Below, in pieces: positions 21,330-25,791 of a DNA stretch of 25,791 nt (its first letter is position 1; each line of letters begins with the position of its first letter). Below the pieces are notes generated by a model. The model saw only the letters and a program-made list of their open reading frames with translations. It did not search any database and was not told where the DNA came from. Source of the stretch: Ettlia oleoabundans (taxonomy: Eukaryota; Chlorophyta; Chlorophyceae; Chlamydomonadales); NCBI GenBank assembly GCA_019693395.1, contig JAAMXP010001394.1, forward strand, positions 1 to 25,791, written 5' to 3'. A program made the position numbers and the translations under genes.

Positions 21330-22543
21330 GGGAGCTCGCTGTGCATATAGCCGGGGCCGCATCGCACCAGTCCCTTGAGCAACGTTATGAGAGCCCGGAG
21401 GTGGCAGGTGCATGCTGGATGTGTTGCTCACATCGTAACCTCCTGCTCAACTAAAATCAATCACCCATGCCTCCCATACTGCATGCACTTTTGCCAATGC
21501 ATATTTCTCTCCACTAAATTCTCGTAATACAATCTGATTCCTCCAACCCAATCCCAACCCAATCAAAGAACGAGTCCCTTCTTGCCCGAGACACCTTGCC
21601 CAACGTGCTGAGCCCGCGCGTTCCTTGCAGCGCCACCTCCCTTTTTGTTTCACCCCACCAGGCCCCCTTTCCACCCTGCATGCTGGTTTGCGCGCCCCTT
21701 GTCTACTCTACCCGCCGGTTTGTCGGCCTCCTTTTTTCCACCCTGCATGCTACTTGCACGCGCCTTTTCTACCTTTCCCGCCGGTTTGGCGAGCCCCTTT
21801 TACTACCTTGCACACCGGTTTGCTGGCTTCCTTCTTCAATCTTGCCCTGTATAATTAAAGCTAAAACTTTATCTCCCTGGCGGGCTTGCTCGAAAGCTCG
21901 CTCACAAGCCACCACCTGATGTATACCGCTGCTCATTTCTGGATGGCCTGTTATATACCCCAACGGATGTGATCCTTTATCGTGCGTTTTCAGCCAATGC
22001 CTCATTTAAAAAGTTCTCACACGCCTTTTCATTCAAGCACCACGGTTGGTTAATGCCAGCTGCTGCTCACAACTGACACGGTGAGCCCATCTCGCCCACC
22101 TCCATTTTCCAACCCCCCTGCCCCCTCTTCCTCAATTACCCAACGTTGATGTGGTGTGCTTCTTGAGTTGGGTTGTCTCTATTCTGCCATCGTGCCTCCC
22201 TCCCCACGTGTCGTCGCGATCCTCCAGGAATTTTGAACAATCAATCTGGAGTTTTGCTAGATAGCCAGCCCCTCATCCTCCTTTGCTCATCACATTTCTA
22301 CTAGGCCAGGAAGATAAGAGCTTCTGTGGATATCAACTGTAACAACCCTTGCGTGAATAAAAAAACGGCACGCTACTCAGTAAAGGCGAATTGAGCTGCA
22401 GTCCTCACCTTTACCTGCAGGGGGGGACCCACGCTACAGCTGGGCCGCCGCTGCCATGTGGCGGTCGCTACCATGCACCCAAAATGCACATATGCTCGTT
22501 TGCGCCATCGTAGCACATTTCGGATACATCTGGTCCTGCAGTC
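21330..22543. other. Intergenic region upstream of the uncoupling-protein gene
   Basis: Over 1.2 kb of pyrimidine-rich plus strand with no supported exon. It should hold the 3' UTR of the unknown helical gene, a degenerate minisatellite (21671-21838) and the promoter and 5' UTR of the uncoupling-protein gene. Neither TGTAA nor a convincing TATA box was found. A short upstream open frame begins at 22456. Confidence 0.55.
21671..21838. repeat. Degenerate minisatellite, about five 33-34-base units
   Basis: Five adjacent units share a CC(A/T)-C/T start, a central CCGGTTTG or related core, and a CCCCTT(T)-CTA end. Two levels can be seen: TTCCACCCTGCATGCT recurs at 21669 and 21736 (67 bases apart) and CCCGCCGGTTT at 21711 and 21777 (66 apart), with a third CACCGGTTT at about 21813. 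So units alternate in two versions, forming a 67-base higher-order pair. Confidence 0.75.
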
Positions 22544-22647
22544 ATGGTTGCATCAAGCGGAGGCCCGCAGCTGCCCTTCCACAAAACCTTCGCAGCCAGC
22601 GCCATTGCAGCTTGCACGGCCGAGATTGCTACCCTACCACTAGGTGA
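22456..22647 (+). other. Possible upstream open reading frame overlapping the uncoupling-protein start
   Basis: An ATG at 22456 opens a 63-codon frame in a different phase that runs past the uncoupling-protein ATG at 22544. If the transcript begins before 22456, this frame would reduce initiation at the main start. If transcription begins later, it means nothing. No protein similarity is seen. Confidence 0.25.
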
Positions 22648-25600
22648 GGGCTTCAAATGTCAGACATAAACGCGATAAAATAGCCTTGGGAAGCTTGTAG
22701 GGCCAAGGGCAGCGGTAAGGCTGGCACTCGGTTGTGCACGCCCTGCTTGCAGACACTGCTAAGGTGAAGCTTCAACTGCAGCCTAAGAGCGCGGCGCCCA
22801 AGTACAGGTGAGCTTTCAGCCTTATCGGGAAGCGCTGGCGGGAGCGGCAGCTGGGGCAGCTGGAGCACCATCGTCTTAGCTTGTGCTTCTCTGCTTGCCC
22901 GCCTGCCTGCAGGGGCCTGCTTGGCACATGCGTTACTGTAGCAAGAGAAGAGGGAGCAGCAGCGCTATGGAAAGGCCTGGCACCAGGCAAGCAAATGCTG
23001 GCTGCTGCTGCAACTGGCGGAACCTGCAATGCTGGTGGGCGTCGACGGTGTCTACCATACTTTTTTCCTCGCACGAAGGCTCCCAGTGCCAGTTGCTTTG
23101 CATCAACTTGTTTTTCCAGCAGTTTCTTTAAATTCCGTTCCTCAAATCATGCGCTCGTTCGTCATTTGCATCCGCCACCCACCTAACCAGGATGCAGCTT
23201 TGCCATTCCAAGTTTCCTGCCAACCCAGTTCGAACTCGCCCGCTGCCGCCCACCTACCTGCCTGCCTGCCGCCTCCCCGCTCTGTCCCACGCAGGCCTGC
23301 AGCGGCAGGTGGTGTATGGTGGGCTGCGGATAGGCCTTTATGAGCCTATCAGGAATGCCATGGTGGGGAAGGACCATAAGGGGGATGTGTCACTGGGCAT
23401 CAAAATTGCAGCGGGATTGACAACAGGAGCCATTGGTATTGCAGTTGCCTCCCCAACAGACCTGGTCAAGGTGGGCGGGGGTGGCTGGTTGTTGTCTGGG
23501 TGGTTGGGGCTGGGGCTGGGGGAGAAGCTATGGGAGGGGGGTCGGGCTTGGGTTAGGAGAGGTCACAACAGGGGTAGTGTCAATCCCCCTCAAGGAATGG
23601 TTGCGCTCGCCAAAGCAGGAACTGCGGTACGTGGCTGGTATTCAGTCATCGAGGAATGCGGTATGTAATTTGGTATAATGAGTTTGCGGAAGGAAGCTTG
23701 CTGCTGCCATCATGCCGCAGGTGGCTGGCATCTAATAATAAGTGTGAAAGGCGATTAGCCATTATTCCAGCATCCTTTGGCATGGTTATAGGAGTATGCG
23801 TTTGCTTTGACCAGCTTCATCCTCTTGATGTGCTTGCAGGTCCGCATGCAGTCAGCAGGGCGGCTGCCTGACGGGCATCCCCGCAAGTATCCATCCTCGC
23901 TTGCCGCCTACCGCACCATCATTTCAACCGAGGGTGTGGCGGCGCTGTGGACGGGGCTGGGCCCCAACATTGCGCGCAACGCCATCATCAACGCCGCTGA
24001 GCTGGCGAGTTATGACCAGATAAAGGAGTCGCTGCTCAAGTGAGTTACCAGATAGATTTAGGAAGGGGCGTCTGACCTGTTTAACGGAGTTGCTGCTGAG
24101 CTGAATTGCCAGTTGGATTTGGCGGCCTCTAACCTGTTTATAGTAGTAGCTAGGACAAAGGGACTAGATAACTCACCGGTATTTTGGCTGGGACAAAACA
24201 ACAGGGTAAGAAAGGGTCGCTGTTCTACTGAGCCGGGGAGGGGCTGCAAGGGCTGGAGATGGTCTGCCGGTTGTCCTGGCTACAGAGATCACAGTGGCTC
24301 AAAAGCGAGGGGAAGCTTAGGGGCCTTCTTGGGAGCTGTGAGCTATGCCGGACTGGGCTTGGGGTTCGTTTGAGAGCAACTCACTGTATGCCTGCCGCCT
24401 GCTCAGCTATGTGACAGCGCAACTAACAGCAGGACAGCACAAACTGATGTGGGCCTTGCAGCAGCCTCCAGCTGCCGTGTATCAATTTGGGTGTTGCTCG
24501 CCTCACGCCTGCCTTGTCTCATCTTGTCTCTTTCTTTCCTACTTTCTCAGGCACTTGCTAATATGGCGATTGTTGTACCGCTTGTACCGCAGGAGCGGCA
24601 TGTTCCAGGACAATGTGTACTGCCACATCACCTCCGGGCTGGGGGCGGGCCTGTTTGCCGTGCTGTGCGGCAGCCCAGTGGACGTCGTCAAGTCGAGAAT
24701 GATGGGTGAGCTGGCAGCGGCGGCAGCTGCTGTAGTGCGGGGGTGGTGTCGGACTGGCTGTACCCTGCTGCACAGCGCGTGCTGCATGGGAGCTGCCGCA
24801 GTGCAGGGTCGGCTGTGCCACTGCGGGGCAGGGTGCTGTGAACGGCTGGAAGGTGTTGGCTTGGTCTTGTCAGTTGGAGCAGTGCCAACACTTGTCATAG
24901 CGCTCGCGCAGCCACCAGTCTTGGGACGCAGGCATCCTGTGCGCAAAGCCCACAGAGCATTGTTGTTGTTCACATCGGCGGCCTGCCTGATGCACCCATC
25001 AAACTGGTTTTCTTGAAATCCTGTCCGCTGCATCTGTGCCCCTGCGTGTCACTCTGCACCGGGCGACGCTTCGCATGGGCCCCGTGCTTTCTCAGCACGC
25101 CACAGCAGCCCGCCCTGCGCCCACCGCACTGTGCTGGCAGGCCCCACCGCATGCCAGCCGCGGTCGCCAGGGCACACTCCCTCTGATCACCCCTCCATCC
25201 TCACTTTTTCAAACTGTGTCGAACCAAGCATTATCGCTGTTGCGCTGGTCGTGAACTGCAGCAAAGTGCAGCCCTGCCACGGGCTGCTTGCAGCTGGCAT
25301 GCTTCACCCCTTCTGTTCACCTTCCACTCATTCACTCCCCAACCCCAACCTCACCCCTCCCAAATGTTACAACCTGCACCCATCATTGTGCCGCAGGCGC
25401 TGCCCCCGGCGTTTATTCTGGCGTGTTGGACTGCTTTGTGAAGACGTTCAAGGCGGATGGGCCCCTTGCCTTCTACAACGGCTTCTCATCCAACTTTGCA
25501 CGGCTGGGCAGCTGGAAGTGAGTGGGCCGCAATTGTAAGGAGGAGGAAGGGGGGAGGGGGGGGGATCCCTGCAGTTGTGCTCAAAAAAATGGTGGCTGCA

Positions 25601-25791
25601 TCATGCACTGCCTGCCCGCCACCATTCTGGCAGGCGCAGTACGATGCAAGCAGGGGCTTCGCAGTATGATAAGCAGGGCTATGTACTGTGCTGTACGGTG
25701 ACTGTACTGTCCCAATGTACTGGGAGCGGCTACTAGCCCGGAGGGTTTACTATTCTACCATTCACTCACCCGCCTTTGTCTCTGTTTGCCA
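22544..25791 (+). CDS. Mitochondrial uncoupling protein (plant UCP/PUMP type), last exon outside window
   Basis: Seven exons join in phase to 279 residues: 22544-22643, 22753-22807, 22913-22986, 23295-23470, 23840-24039, 24593-24705, 25397-25517. All three mitochondrial-carrier signatures are present: P32-x-D34-x-x-K37, P130-x-D132-x-x-K135 and P230-x-D232-x-x-K235. The sequence follows plant uncoupling proteins closely: YGGLRIGLYEPIRNAM, SPTDLVKVRMQS, GVAALWTGLGPNIARNAI, INAAELASYDQIKESL and SPVDVVKSRMMG. Plant members have about 306 residues, so some 25 remain, in one last exon right of the window. The protein sits in the inner mitochondrial membrane, where relatives carry proton leak activated by fatty acids and also exchange amino acids and dicarboxylates. 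The dicarboxylate-carrier branch is the main alternative, but the motifs favour UCP. Intron 3 has a GC donor. The pyrimidine-rich end of the window, stopping at TTTGCCA, looks like the next acceptor lacking only its G. Confidence 0.92.
22987..22988 (+). other. GC splice donor of intron 3 (GC-AG intron) in the uncoupling-protein gene
   Basis: Exon 3 ends GCA CCA G at 22986 and the intron starts GCAAGC. Joining to the acceptor at 23293-23294 gives LAPGLQRQVVYGGLRIGLYEP, the conserved family stretch, in frame. No GT donor nearby preserves it. Confidence 0.88.
23506..23541 (+). repeat. G-quadruplex-type G-rich tract in intron 4 of the uncoupling-protein gene
   Basis: G4, G4 and G5 runs separated by two bases each (23506-23522), followed by GGGAGGGGGG at 23532-23541, on the sense strand close to the donor. 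The surrounding 90 bases are also G-rich. Confidence 0.7.
24025..24140 (+). repeat. Degenerate tandem duplication spanning the end of exon 5
   Basis: Copy 1 (24025-24083) starts in exon 5 (GGAGTCGCTGCT), crosses the splice donor and ends in CTGACCTGTTTA. Copy 2 (24086-24140) starts GGAGTTGCTGCT and ends CTAACCTGTTTA. In copy 2 the donor AAGTGAGT has decayed to GAGCTGAA. Confidence 0.7.
25543..25565 (+). repeat. Purine/G-rich tract in the last intron
   Basis: AGGAGGAA followed by G6-A-G9, about 25 bases after the donor at 25518-25519 of the uncoupling-protein gene. Like the tract in intron 4 it lies near the 5' end of its intron on the sense strand. Confidence 0.7.

Noticed and set aside
21671..21838. 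CRISPR-like array
   Set aside because: Units are degenerate, adjacent without unique spacers, and the DNA is eukaryotic nuclear.
25630..25677. Last exon of the uncoupling-protein gene after the CAG at about 25664
   Set aside because: Joining in phase does not give the conserved C-terminal stretch expected after GSWN and the frame ends quickly. The acceptor at the window edge fits better.

Overview
The window looks like nuclear DNA of a green alga (Chlorophyta). It is GC-rich, and its genes are broken by many short introns (about 90 to 690 bases) with GT-AG borders. Coding exons favour G or C at third codon positions. CAG/CTG runs encode poly-Gln tracts, several proteins carry chloroplast-transit-like N-termini, and two genes have the chlorophyte polyadenylation word TGTAA a short way after the stop. 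The protein families present (plant-type mitochondrial uncoupling protein, Tic62/pTAC16-like plastid Rossmann protein, plastid-type GNAT acetyltransferase) agree with this. I cannot name the genus.

Seven protein genes can be supported. I rebuilt their exons by matching splice-site phases, because no single reading frame holds a whole gene. (1) 202-1252 plus: 3' end of an AAAP-type amino-acid transporter. (2) 2299-8315 minus: 15-exon, 846-residue Tic62/pTAC16-like plastid NAD(P)-binding protein with a long repetitive acidic/Ala-rich tail. (3) 8260-9916 plus: 5-exon plastid-type GNAT acetyltransferase whose first exon lies antisense to the first exon of gene 2. (4) 10201-16487 minus: 4-exon, 1851-residue Gln-rich, coiled-coil protein of unknown function. 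(5) 16974-18403 plus: 4-exon site-2-protease-type (M50) intramembrane metalloprotease. (6) 18790-21329 plus: 8-exon, 380-residue helical protein I do not recognise. (7) 22544 to beyond the window end, plus: plant-type mitochondrial uncoupling protein, seven exons visible and the last exon just outside.

Genes 1/2 and 3/4 converge. Genes 2/3 diverge from overlapping first exons, and genes 4/5 diverge from a 486-base spacer. Genes 5, 6 and 7 are in tandem. They do not form one pathway. Genes 2 and 3 probably both act in the chloroplast and share a 5' region. Gene 7 acts in the inner mitochondrial membrane.

The points most worth a second look are: the modular repeat tail of gene 2; the antisense first exons of genes 2 and 3; two GC-AG introns with the same AG/GCAAGC donor in unrelated genes; a degenerate tandem duplication that copied an exon end and its splice donor in gene 7; a minisatellite of 33-34-base units upstream of gene 7; and the unrecognised genes 4 and 6. 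I saw no RNA gene, transposon, CRISPR array or organelle-type DNA.
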